Of a stretch of DNA of 64,000 nucleotides, positions 34,421 through 43,984 are shown piece by piece. The position numbers and the translations under genes were made by a program. The DNA is from Prorocentrum cordatum. Lineage: Eukaryota; Sar; Dinophyceae; Prorocentrales; Prorocentraceae. Location: contig CAUYUJ010001329.1 in NCBI GenBank assembly GCA_963575745.1, positions 32,501-96,500 on the forward strand, written 5' to 3'. The notes beneath the pieces were generated by a model. That model worked only from the letters and a program-made list of their open reading frames with translations, ran no database searches and was not told the DNA's origin. Each line of letters starts with the position of its first letter. The first letter of the stretch is position 1.

Positions 34421-35715
34421 GGAGTACGGAGTTGGGAGTAGGGAGTGGTGAGTCTTGAGTAGTGAGTTAGTGCGTAGTGAGTACTGAGCGAGTAGGGAGT
34501 AGGGAGTACGGAGTAGCGAGTAGTGAGTACTGAATAGTGAGTGGTGTGTAATGATAAGTGAGTAGTGAGTGTCGAGCAGTGAGTAGTGAGTACTGAGTAG
34601 CGAGTAGCGAGTAGTGAGTACTGAGTAGGGAGTAGGGAGTAATGAATACTGGGTAGTGAAATAGTGCGTAGTGAGTTGTGGGTGGCGAGTAGTGAGTAGT
34701 GAGTAGTGGGTAGTGCGTAGTGCGTAGTGAGTAGTGAGTAGTGAGCAGTGAGTAGTGAGTAGTGAGTAGTGAGTCGTGAGTAGTGAGTAGCGAGTAGTGA
34801 GTAGTGAGTAGTGAGTAGTGCGTAGTGAGCAGTGAGGTGTACGTAGTGCGTAGTGAGTAGTGAGCAGTGATGAATAGAGAGCAGTGGGTAGTGGCAGTGG
34901 GTAGTGAGTAGTGAGTAGCGAGGAGCGAGAAGGGCGTAGTGAGTAGTGAGTAGTGAGTAGAGAGTAGTCAGTAGTGACTAGTGGGTAGTGAATAGTGAGT
35001 AACGAGTTGGGTGTAGTGAGTACTGAGTAGTGAGTAGGGAGTAGGGAGTAGGGAGCAGGGAGTAGTGAGCCGTGAGTAGTAAGAAGTGGGTAGCGGATAG
35101 TGGGTAGTGAGTAGCGATTGGTGAGTCGTGGGTAGTGGGTAGTGAGTAGTGACTAGTGACTAGTGACTAGTGAGTTGTGACTAGTGACTAGAGTCTATGT
35201 AGTGACTAGTGCGTAGGGAGTAGTAAGTAGTGAGTAGTGAGAAGTGAGTAGCGGGGAGTGAGTAGTGAGTACTGAGTAGCGAGTATGGGAGTAGCGAGTA
35301 GTGAGTACTGAGTATTGTGTAGTTAGTATTGTGTATGGAGTAGTGAGTAGCGAGTAGCGAGTAGTGGGTAGTGAGTGATGATTTGTGGGCAATGAGCAGT
35401 TAGTAGTGAGGAATGAGCAGTGGATAGTGGGTAGTGGGTAGTGAGTAGTGATTAGTGAGTAGCGAGTAGGGAGTAGTGCATAGTGCTTTGTGAGTAGTGA
35501 GTATTGAGTAGTGGGTAGTGATGAGTGAGTAGTGAGTAGGGAGGAAGGGGTAGCGAGTAGGGAGTAGTGAGTAGCGAGTAGTGGGTGGTGGGTAGTGGGT
35601 AGTGGATAGTGAGTAGTGAGTCGTGAGTACTGAATAGGGGGCAGTGAGAAGTGAATAGCGAATATCGAATAGTCAGTAGTGGGTACCGAGTAATGAGTAG
35701 TGAGGACTCTTTGGG
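34421..35715. repeat. GAGTAGT heptamer satellite
   Basis: 1.3 kb of degenerate 7-bp units (GAGTAGT, GAGTAGG, GAGTAGC, GAGTACT) all in one orientation. No longer higher-order unit is obvious by eye. Confidence 0.93.
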
Positions 35716-36070
35716 GCTGTGGATAGTGGTTGAGGTTAGGATCAGGGGTTTGGGGTAGGGTGAGGATTAGGGGTAGTGGTGGCGGGGGTCGGGTTCTGGA
35801 GCCAGAGTGCGGCGTGGCGAAAAGGGGGGGAAAGGGGGGGGGGGGGGGGGTCGGGCCCCCCCCTCCCCTTTTGAAAGGGGGGGAGGGGAGGGGGGGGTTC
35901 CCCGACGACGGGTCGGGGAAAGGGGGGGGAGGGGGGGAGGGGTCCCCGACGACGGATCGGGGAAAGGGGGGGAGGGGGGGGGTCCCCGACGACGGATCGG
36001 GGAAGGGGGGGGGAGGTGGTCCTAACCCCCCCTTTTGGGGAGATCCAGCGGCGCACCCTCGTTGAAAGGC
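35716..36070. repeat. right arm of second inverted-arm locus
   Basis: G-runs alternate with CCCCGACGACGGATCGGGG-type cores (three copies at about 35900-36005), plus two C-runs, ending CCCCTTTTGGGGAGATCCA then GGCGCACCCTCGTTGAAAGG. The end is the reverse complement of the entry text at 32221-32250. Confidence 0.85.
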
Positions 36071-36101
36071 ACATGTGCATTTATGTATACGTATAGTTAT
36101 T

Positions 36102-36162
<61 letters not shown>

Positions 36163-36825
36163 ATATGTATCTATATCGATATATACGTTTGCGTATATGT
36201 ATTTGTCCATGTGTATGGACATGTTTGTGTTCATGGTTATGTGTGTTTCTGGTGTATGTGCATGTTCATTCACATGTGCATGCCCTTATTATACATATAT
36301 ATATATATAGGTACACATTCGTGTATATGGATACATAGAATCGTATGTGTTTGTAATTGTAGATGTAGCAGTGTATGCCCATGTATATGTAGTGTGGCAC
36401 ACTCACATGTATATGTAGCTGTATATGTGTATGCATACGTCTATATTTACACACGCATATATATACATATACATATATGTATATATATATATATCTGTTT
36501 GTACATGTATACATAGTTGTATGTGTGCATGAACCTGCCTGTTTAGGTATACGTATATGTATGTGTATATGTATAGGTTCATACATTTGTACAAGCATGC
36601 ATGTATATGTGTGTGTAGAGGTCATGTACATGTGTATGTATCAGTATGTATACATGCCTGTGTATATGTATGTGTTCATGCATATGTATATATATATGTA
36701 TATAATTCCATGCATTTAGATACAACTAGTAAACATCAGGTAAATATGTATATGTATGTGTATATGTGTTTGTATATGTATATGTACATCCATTTGCATC
36801 TACACATGTATGTGTAAACCAGGAG
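36071..36825. repeat. (ATGTAT)n microsatellite
   Basis: Pure TATATG at 36098-36160, then degenerate ATGTAT, GTATAC and TATATA runs to 36820. Confidence 0.94.
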
Positions 36826-37605
36826 CAGTCGCATCCATTTTTAATAATCATTATATATAGCATTATGTCTCCAATGTTAATTGAATTTGTACGCGATTTA
36901 AATCATCTTTCGATTTTGCCCATCTTCTGAGTCGAATTGAACTCTTACCGTTCGGCGCATCGCATTGCATTTTGGGCCGGACCGTATTTCGACTTGCAAA
37001 CCACATATTTTTGAAGTCGGAACTTTATTGTCTTCCGTATTTCGTTTGGGTGTTCCGTGTTAGAATAACTTGCGTAAGCGGTCCGTATTCGGAAATTACC
37101 GGTACGGGCGTGTATACTTTTCTCACTTTTGCCTCAACCTCACTTTCTTCTTGGCTTGCGTAGACCTCCATAGCGTCCAGTTTTACAAGTAAGACAAGTA
37201 GGATCGTCTTCGTACCTCGAGGATTCGGTTTCCAGCGTCCAGGATTCTTTTTGAGAGCGTCGAATTGCCAAGACAGATTATTCGAGTTTCATGTCGCCGC
37301 CAGTCGCCTGGAGGGTCCCGGAATCGATCGGCATCCCAGAGATTTTTCGCCCTTGCCCCAGAACGGATTCGCTGCGGTTGTGGAGCGTAGATGCGGCAGC
37401 ATAGGGTCAAAGGTTGCTGAGCTTGGCGAATTCGTTCCTTCTAAATCGGTAGACCTCTGCATGGGCTCTGGAATCTAAGTTACGACTTCTACGATAGTTA
37501 TCGGCGGGGCACGGGTAAAACACACATGCATATAAGCAATCATAATTCGTTTTTTTTTCATTGTGTCGTTATTTTTTTGGGCAGTTCGATGTAGAATGAG
37601 TCGGT

Positions 37606-38004
37606 CTAGGCATACAAGAAGAAGATACATATACCGTTGTGAGCAGCCTCCGTCTCATATACATTTATAAGACGTAGTTGCAGATTTGAGACGGTTCGAA
37701 ATTTGACAATCATTTTTTGTTTTTTTTTTCCGTCGCGATTATAGTTCAGAGAGTGTTCAATCACAACAAATTTATTCACGTTGTACCTTCTGTTCGTTCC
37801 GAGGATGAATTTCTTGTAGTCGTGTACATCATGGCGTGTCTTTCGGTCTTGCGCGACTTGATCTTCTGGCTCCGCCTTCCAGTCGACGGTGCACACGTTC
37901 AGTGGCAGCCAGACGAGAGTTTCAATGACGCGCACCTCGAAGGCGGTTGGTTTCCAGTTGAAGAGATACCGTACCAGTTTCAGCGCGTTGTCCATACAGG
38001 ACAT
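37606..38004 (-). CDS. hypothetical protein, 132 codons, unrecognised
   Basis: The minus frame starting at 38004 has an ordinary amino-acid mix (KLVRYLFNWKPTAFEVRVIE, then VWLPLNVCTVDW, then NRRYNVNKFVVIEHSLNY) without low complexity and ends at 37606. A plus-strand frame of 107 codons (37717-38040) overlaps it, so strand is uncertain. No domain or targeting signal is recognised. The surrounding sequence lacks mobile-element features, so this may be a real exon or a chance frame. Confidence 0.25.
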   Translation of the reverse strand: MSCMDNALKLVRYLFNWKPTAFEVRVIETLVWLPLNVCTVDWKAEPEDQVAQDRKTRHDVHDYKKFILGTNRRYNVNKFVVIEHSLNYNRDGKKKQKMIVKFRTVSNLQLRLINVYETEAAHNGICIFFLYA

Positions 38005-38262
38005 GGAACGTGGAGAAACCTTTCCAAACGAACCACATGATTTTCATGTCCACAAGCAGTCGCAAAAAGGATTACGGAACACATTTCAGCATACACCGGA
38101 AGGTCATACGACGATACGTTGGAACGCCGTCAGAAATATAGTTTCGCAGATTTTCAAAGATTTGCCACGGGAGGCCGAACACAACAAACTAATCGATCTG
38201 TTGTAAAACAAAAACAGGATGGATATCGTAATCCTGCCGTCGCTGATAGTTTTTTGCCGTGA

Positions 38263-38757
38263 TTGCGAGCGATAGTATTCAACTATCGCCGTTATTTTAA
38301 GGCAAGTGGCTATTTCAGTCAGATTATGGAGTATTTCGCGAGCTTCGCCGATGGATTTGACAGTTTTGAAGCTCATTGGAATCTCATGACGAGCGATGCG
38401 AGATGGGGTGGTGAATTGATTATGGTTGCAAGTTGTCACTTACTTGCAGCCGATTCGTGTGTTGACGGGCAACCAATCATTGTCGAGCCACATGCGCATA
38501 TTGCGAAGGAAATCTGTGGAATTTCAATTGCTATCACACATCAAGGAGAAATCCACTATGGGGCCACGGCGGTTGTAGATGCCATGCAATTTGGTGCAGG
38601 TGCAGACCCCATCGGGCAATTTGAGTCAGGATGTCGATGTTGTTTCAAATATTTCTTCTCCGCGGAAGCCTCATGTGCACCATTCGCGTTTGCCTCAGCT
38701 AAATCGCAGTTGCCAGTGTTTTTTTCTGTAGAATCTCGTAGTTGTAATCTATTATAG
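38263..38757 (+). CDS. hypothetical protein, 164 codons, unrecognised
   Basis: The plus frame reads MEYFASFADGFDSFEAHW, then QPIIVEPHAHIAKEICGIS, then ITHQGEIHYGATAVVDAMQF and GCRCCFKYFF, a protein-like composition. A minus frame (38104-38439) overlaps the first third. No family is recognised and no start context supports a choice. Confidence 0.25.
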   Translation: MRAIVFNYRRYFKASGYFSQIMEYFASFADGFDSFEAHWNLMTSDARWGGELIMVASCHLLAADSCVDGQPIIVEPHAHIAKEICGISIAITHQGEIHYGATAVVDAMQFGAGADPIGQFESGCRCCFKYFFSAEASCAPFAFASAKSQLPVFFSVESRSCNLL

Positions 38758-39439
38758 CATCGGGATGTTCGGCGTTACTTGTCGTTTTTTTGGGGGTGTG
38801 TGCCAGTGTTTCGCGGCCGGAGCGTCGGAGTGCAGCACTTCGGGTCATGAATGTTTTCGGAGAGTATTTCTTGTCACGCATGTCGCGACAATGTCTAGCT
38901 GTTTTGGCGAGTGCAGCTATTCGTCGAGAAGCCGCGCGCACTGAGCCACTCCATTGCGTAGTACATTCACTGTTGTGGTTGCTTGGCTCATTGTCTTATT
39001 CGATGATTATTAATTTGATTGCTTGTGATGATGGCCTTATTATGCGATGGTTTCGTTCGCAGTTACATTTGTCAACTGTCACACGTTGCCGACGTCCCAA
39101 TGGTTAATTTACTATGATATAATTCCGACATCATTATTTTGAAGAGTGCTCCAGGGCATTCTGCGCCAATCCTTATAACAGTTTGCAGAAATAAATGAAG
39201 AAAACTGGTCGGAATCAGTTTCGTTTTCGCATTCGGTAAACTGAATATGTGAACTGAGTACGTTATGCGATTCAAGTCTGGGGCAAGACAAATCCCGTCA
39301 ACTTGAGCACGCTTGCGTTGCATTGAATTGTGTTAGGCAAGTACGTACGTAGAGACAGTGTGAAAGAAGCTGTTTCGTTGGTCTCAAATGATGTATGTTC
39401 CAGGGTAAAACTAGCAAACGTATCATGCTAATTCTCTTT

Positions 39440-39765
39440 CTCTCTCTATATATATATATATATATGTATATGTATGTATATATACGTGTATGTTAGTTGT
39501 ACCAATGTTCACGAATCAGTGCCTGAAGTATACATCAGGGGATTAAGCACGGAGCTGTGTCATTGCATGCGCCAGATTTTGAAACAAGTAAATGGGATTG
39601 CTTAAATTTGTATCGGGGTATATGACAACTCCGGAACCGATTGAACAACACATGTATACATTCACATGTATGTTTGCGATGTGTTTCTGTACATTTGCAA
39701 ATTTATATGCGTATGGGTATATGTAAATGTACATGTCGATGTCTATGTGTATGTAGGTAGCAGCG
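39440..39765. repeat. TA/ATGTAT-rich tract before third inverted-arm locus
   Basis: (TA)n with TATATGTATATG at 39447-39492, unique sequence at 39493-39640, then ATGTAT-like text at 39650-39755 leading into GCGGCGCGCCCGCAC. Confidence 0.8.
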
Positions 39766-40135
39766 GCGCGCCCGCACGGAACTCAACACTAAAGGGGGGG
39801 ACGCAGCTTCAAGCTACCCCCCTTCCTTCGAAAAGGGGGGGGGGCTTCCGAAGCTACCCCCCCTCCCTTCTGTAAGGGTTTCTCAGCTAGGGGGGCCCTG
39901 GCTAAGAGGGGGGGGGCTTCGAAACTCCCCCCCTTCCCTCCCTTCTCTGGAGCAGAAGGTGAGCCCGGGCTTCCCTTTCAAAGGAGGGGGGGGGGCTTCG
40001 GAAGCTACCCCCCCTCTCCTTCCTTTTTTGGTCTGGCCACAGGGGGGGGGCGGCTTCAAGCTGCCCCCCCCTCCTGAGCAAATGGGGGAGGGGGTCCGAA
40101 GCTACCTCCCCCCCCTCCCTTCTGGGGCTCTGGCA
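39766..40135. repeat. left arm of third inverted-arm locus
   Basis: Entry text CAACACTAAAGGGGGGG resembles AATACTAAAGGGGGG of the second locus. Six units follow with G-runs and C-runs around AGCTTCAAGCT, GCTTCCGAAGC, GCTTCGAAAC, GCTTCGGAAGC, GGCTTCAAGCTG and TCCGAAGC, each followed by TACC. Confidence 0.9.
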
Positions 40136-40189
40136 ACATGGCGGGATCCCTGACGACAGGTGCGCACCGCAGCGCGAGAGAACGAATTG

Positions 40190-42205
40190 GAGAATAACGT
40201 CGACCCCTGGTTCGTTTTCTTGTTTCTTGTTTTCCCGGCCCCTGGTTCGTAGTCTCGTTTTCTCGGGCCCTGATTCTTTTTTATCGTCTTTCATTTTCTC
40301 AGCCACTGGTTCCTTTTTTTGTTTTCCCGTGATTTCGGCTCCTGGGTCGCGGTCTCGTTTTCCCTGACCCTGGTTCGCGTTCTCGTTTTCTCGTTTTCTC
40401 GGCGCCTGGGTCGTGGTCCAGTTTTCTCGGACCCTGCTTCCTTTTCTCGTTCTCTCTGCCCCTGGGTCGTGGTTTTGTTTTCTCGGCCCCTGGGTCGTGG
40501 TCTCGTTTTCGCGGACGCTGGTTTGTTTTCTCGTTGCCTCGTTTTCTCGGCCCCTGGTTCGTAGTCTCGTTTTCTCGGGCCCTGATTCCTTTTATCGTTT
40601 TCTCGTTTTCTCGGCCCCTGGGTCGTGGTCTCGTTTTCTAGGACCAATATTCGCGTTCTCGTTGCCTCGTTTTCTCGGCGCCTGGGTCGTGGTCCAGTTT
40701 TCTCGGACCCTGCTTCGTTTTCTCGTTTTCATTGCCCCTGGGTCGTAGTCTCGTTTTCTCGGGCCCTGATTCCTTTTATCGTTTTCTCGTTTTTTCGGCC
40801 CCTGGGTCGTGGTCTCGTTTTCTCGGACGCTGGTTTGTTTTCTCGTTGCTTCGTTTTCTCGGCCCCTGGTTCGTAGTCTCGTTTTCTCGGGCCCTGATTC
40901 CTTTTATCGTTTTCTCGTTTTCTCGGCCCCTGGGTCGTGGTCTCGTTTTCTAGGACCGATATTCGCGTTCTCGTTGCCTCGTTTTCTCGGCGCCTGTGTC
41001 GTGGTCCAGTTTTCTCGGACCCTGCTTCGTTTTCTCGTTTTCATTGCCCCTGGGTCGTAGTCTCGTTTTCTCGGGCCCTGATTCCTTTTATCGTTTTCTC
41101 GTTTTCTCGGCCCCTGGGTCGTGGTCTCGTTTTCTAGGACCGATATTCGCGTTCTCGTTGCCTCGTTTTCTCGGCGCCTGGGTCGTGGTCCAGTTTTCTC
41201 GGACCCTGCTTCGTTTTCTCGTTTTCATTACCCCTGGGTCGTAGTCTCGTTTTCTCGGGCCCTGATTCCTTTTATCGTTTTCTCGTTTTTCCGGCCCCTG
41301 GGTCGTGGTCTCGTTTTCTCGGACGCTGGTTTGTTTTCTCGTTGCTTCGTTTTCTCGGCCCCTGGTTCGTAGTCTCGTTTTCTCGGGCCCTGATTCTTTT
41401 TATCGTCGTTCTCTCGTTTTCTCTGCTTCTGGGTCGTGGTCTCGTTTTCTCTGGCCCTGGTTCGTGTTCTCGTTTCTTGTTTTTTCGGTGCCTGGGTCGT
41501 GGTCCAGTTTTCTCGGACCCTGGTTAGTTTTTCGTTTTCTTGTTTTCTCGGCCCCTGGGTCGTGGTCTCGTTTTCGCGGACGCTGGTTTGTTTTCTCGTT
41601 GCCTCGTTTTCTCGGCCCCTGGTTCGTAGTCTCGTTTTCTCGGGCCCTGATTCCTTTTATCGTTTTCTCGTTTTCTCGGCCCCTGGGTCGTGGTCTCGTT
41701 TTCTAGGACCGATATTCGCGTTTTCTTCGGCCTGGGTCGTGGTTTCGTTTGCTCGGACCTTGGCTTGTTTTATCGTTTTCTCGTGTTCTCCGCCCCTGGG
41801 TCGTTATCGTGTTTTCCCGGACCCTGGTTCATTGTCTCGTTTTCTCGTTTTCTTGGCTTCATGGTTGTTGTTTCGTTTGCTCGGGCCCTGGTTCGTTTTC
41901 TCGTTTTTCTGTTTTCTCGGCCCTTGGGTTGTGTTCTCGCTTTCTGGGGCTCTGGTCCGTTTTCTCGTTGTCTCGTTTTCTCGGCCCCTGGGTCGTGGTC
42001 TCGTTTGATCGGACCCTGGTTCGTTTTCGCGTTTTCTCGGCCCCTGGGTCGTGGTCTCGTTTTCTCGGACTCTGGTTGGTTTTTTTGGACCCTGGTTCGT
42101 TTTCTCGTTTTATCGGCCCCTGGGCCGTGGTCTCGTTTTCACGGACCCTGGTTCGTTTCCTCGTTTTCTCAGCCCCTGGGTCGTGGTCTTGTTTTCTATG
42201 ACCCT
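40190..42205. repeat. 2-kb CGGCCCCTGGGTCGTGGTCT minisatellite with higher-order structure
   Basis: Basic unit of about 45-60 bases alternates CTCGTTTTCTCGG with CCCCTGGGTCGTGGTCT or CCCTGGTTCGT. Marked variants such as GGACCGATATTCGCG recur near 40640, 40952, 41136 and 41706. The 184-bp spacing between the second and third shows block duplication. All ORFs read as FLVFSAPGSWS-type repeats in both orientations. Confidence 0.95.
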
Positions 42206-42425
42206 GGGTCGTCGTCGTCGTCGGTCGTCGATCGCGCGTCGTCGTCCGTCGTCCGTCGTCCGTCGCCGTCTTCGCATGACCTCGTCCTCGTCGTGACGAC
42301 CACGACGAGGTCATGCAAAGACGGCGACATTGACGGCGACGGCGGTGACAACGACGACGAGGACGACGACGGCGTCGTACGAAGACGTCGAGCGACGGCG
42401 ACGGCAACGACGACGGCGACGGGGG
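42206..42425. repeat. foldback of (GTC)n against (GAC)n with a 25-bp hairpin at its centre
   Basis: GTCGCCGTCTTCGCATGAC then CTCGTC (42262-42286) pairs with 42304-42328 at 24 of 25 positions, spacer 17 bases. Outside, GTC-rich sequence on the left faces GAC-rich sequence on the right, so the whole 220 bases can fold back. Confidence 0.85.
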
Positions 42426-42605
42426 AGGATCGTCCAGCAGGGGGAGTTCAAGGGAGGAGGGTGGTAGCTTCCAGCAGGGGGGGCTCAAAGGGGGGGGAGT
42501 TAGCTAAGCCCCCCCCTTCTTTGGAAAGGGGAGGCCGGGGGGGTAGCTTCTGGAGCGGCAGAAGGGGGGGAGGGGGGGGTAGCTTTCGGGGGGGGGTAGA
42601 TGGCC
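42426..42605. repeat. right arm of third inverted-arm locus
   Basis: Units with GGTAGCTTC (reverse complement of GAAGCTACC of the left arm) between G-runs, and one TTAGCTAAGCCCC unit. The orientation is opposite to the left arm. Confidence 0.85.
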
Positions 42606-42608
42606 AGG

Positions 42609-42680
42609 TCAATATATATATATATATATATATACAAGACTGCATTGGCGCTTCGCGCCATGCACCTTGGTCCTTCAACC
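42609..42680. repeat. (TA)n tail with TTC-loop hairpin, copy 1
   Basis: (TA)n at 42612-42634, then CAAGACTGCAT, then the hairpin TGGCGC-TTC-GCGCCA (42646-42660), then TGCACCTTGGTCCTT. Almost the same text follows the (TA)n at 44.7 kb. Confidence 0.9.
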
Positions 42681-43029
42681 CTTGCGCGCGTTGGCGTCTA
42701 GCGCGGCCCTCCACGGTCTTTGAACCGCGGTTGGTTCGCGCCCAGTTCCCGGACCTGCACCTTACTTGCTCGCGCCCTCGTTCTGCTGGTCCGCGCGCCA
42801 CTGGGACTCCATGAGAATGTCCCAGCGGACCGATCAGCGGCGATGAGAGCGGCCGTGGAGGCTCCGGAAATACAAAACGTCGGACAGAAGGGGCGGGAAA
42901 GAAGTGGAGGACGATTTGGGGAGGCGCGGCGAAGGGAGGAATATCATGAGGTAAGGTAAGGTAAGGCACGCATTGGGGCGGCGTGCTGTCTCGACTTGCG
43001 CATGGGGGTGAGACAAACGGAGATGCCTT

Positions 43030-43608
43030 GCGATCACATATGGAAACAGACCAGGGGGCTGCGGCTCCAAGGACTGCTGCGGCTCCAAGGACTGCCACGA
43101 TTGCGTGCTTTCCGAACTGACAGCAGAAACCCGCGTACTCCGAAGAGAACCGGGCGACACCGCAGTGGCTACAAATGCAGTCTCGGAGCCCCAGCGATAG
43201 GGGCTTGCAGTCTGTGAGCGTGGAAGTACTACCAGTGGGCGAGGCGCAGGAATTGCAAACCCGCGTAGTGCTGCGTGCTTTGAGGTGCCTCGCGTCGAAG
43301 TGGGTCCTGTCCCAGAGCTCTCCGCAGCGCGTGCAGGAGAAGAGGTCTTGCTTCGGACGGCCGTCAGTGGCGCACGCCTTGCACGTCCGAGTGGATCGGT
43401 GCAGCTGGCAAGGGCTGAAGTGAGTTCGATCGTGCATGTCCCCGCAACGAGTGCATTGATAGTCTTTGTGTTGGGGGGCTGACCGTGACTTTGTTTCCCG
43501 TCGACTGGCACACGACTTGCAAGCCCGATTGGACTGCTGAAGTTGTGTTGTGGAGAATGATTCTGCAGGCAGGGTCTCGCCACAATCGAAGCAAGCGAAT
43601 ACAGACAT
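43030..43608 (-). CDS. tandem CxxC zinc-module protein, Stc1-like (partial gene model)
   Basis: Starting with ATG at 43608 the minus frame codes for at least three and probably four repeats of one plan. The plan is C-x2-C, about 10 residues, an aromatic-Ser/Asp-x2-Gln/His-Leu segment, about 9 residues, C-x2-C. Repeat 1 is FACFDCGETLPAESF with STTQLQQSNRACKSCAS. Repeat 2 is YQCTRCGDMHDRTHF with SPCQLHRSTRTCKACA. Repeat 3 is FSCTRCGELWDRTHF with DARHLKARSTTRVCNSCAS. Repeat 4 is incomplete (CICSHCGVARFSSEY). This matches the layout of the Stc1 domain, known from fission yeast Stc1, which links RNAi to heterochromatin formation. An equivalent function here is only inference. An 18-bp direct duplication (43066-43101) adds VLGAAA twice. 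The frame stays open into TA and G/C repeats to 42448, so the true 3' end or an intron boundary is not resolved. A zinc-binding role is likely. Confidence 0.65.
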
Positions 43609-43814
43609 CGAGGATGTGCCGTATGCGACAGCTTAAAAATGTAAGCCAACAGCTACGGATGCATGTGTGCGAACACGTGTGGAAAACAATGTTTCCTTAA
43701 TGACTTGGAAGGGCCCTCGTGAAACCTCCATGGAACGATTATTCTGGGATGCGATAGGGCATAGGGCAGCAAGCATGCAGGCAACGTACCGGATCCTGGA
43801 AATGCTAAGGACAT

Positions 43815-43895
43815 CTACCGAATTCCGGGGAAATGTGCCGAATCCCGGGTTCGCAGCCGATTTCCCGGGAATTTGGTTGCGAACCCGGGATTTCA
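43815..43895. repeat. nested CCCGGG inverted repeats
   Basis: AATCCCGGGTTCGCA (43841-43855) and TGCGAACCCGGGATT (43878-43892) are perfectly complementary. The 22-base spacer holds another palindrome TTCCCGGGAA (43862-43871). GAATTCCGGGG lies just upstream. Confidence 0.85.
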
Positions 43896-43984
43896 AGCAT
43901 TTTGGTGTTTTGCGTGGGATGCCACTGTCTGGCAAACAACGGAGCAGCGCAGCGAAGCCGTTCCGGAGGTGGCGGTCAAGTGGG

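Larger units (their letters stand above)
36830..39425. other. AT-rich non-repetitive island
   Basis: 2.6 kb without tandem repeats, visibly lower in GC than the rest. Open frames occur on both strands; the best are listed separately. Poly-T runs at 37549-37577 and 37714-37730. No family recognised, no rRNA or tRNA. Confidence 0.6.

Noticed and set aside
40190-42210. Repeat protein FLVFSAPGSWSRF
   Set aside because: Many frames are open because the minisatellite lacks stops. Unit lengths shift frame, and nothing supports translation.
42834-43649. 271-codon minus frame overlapping the Stc1-like gene
   Set aside because: It lacks the cysteine pattern and is a shadow of the Stc1-like frame.
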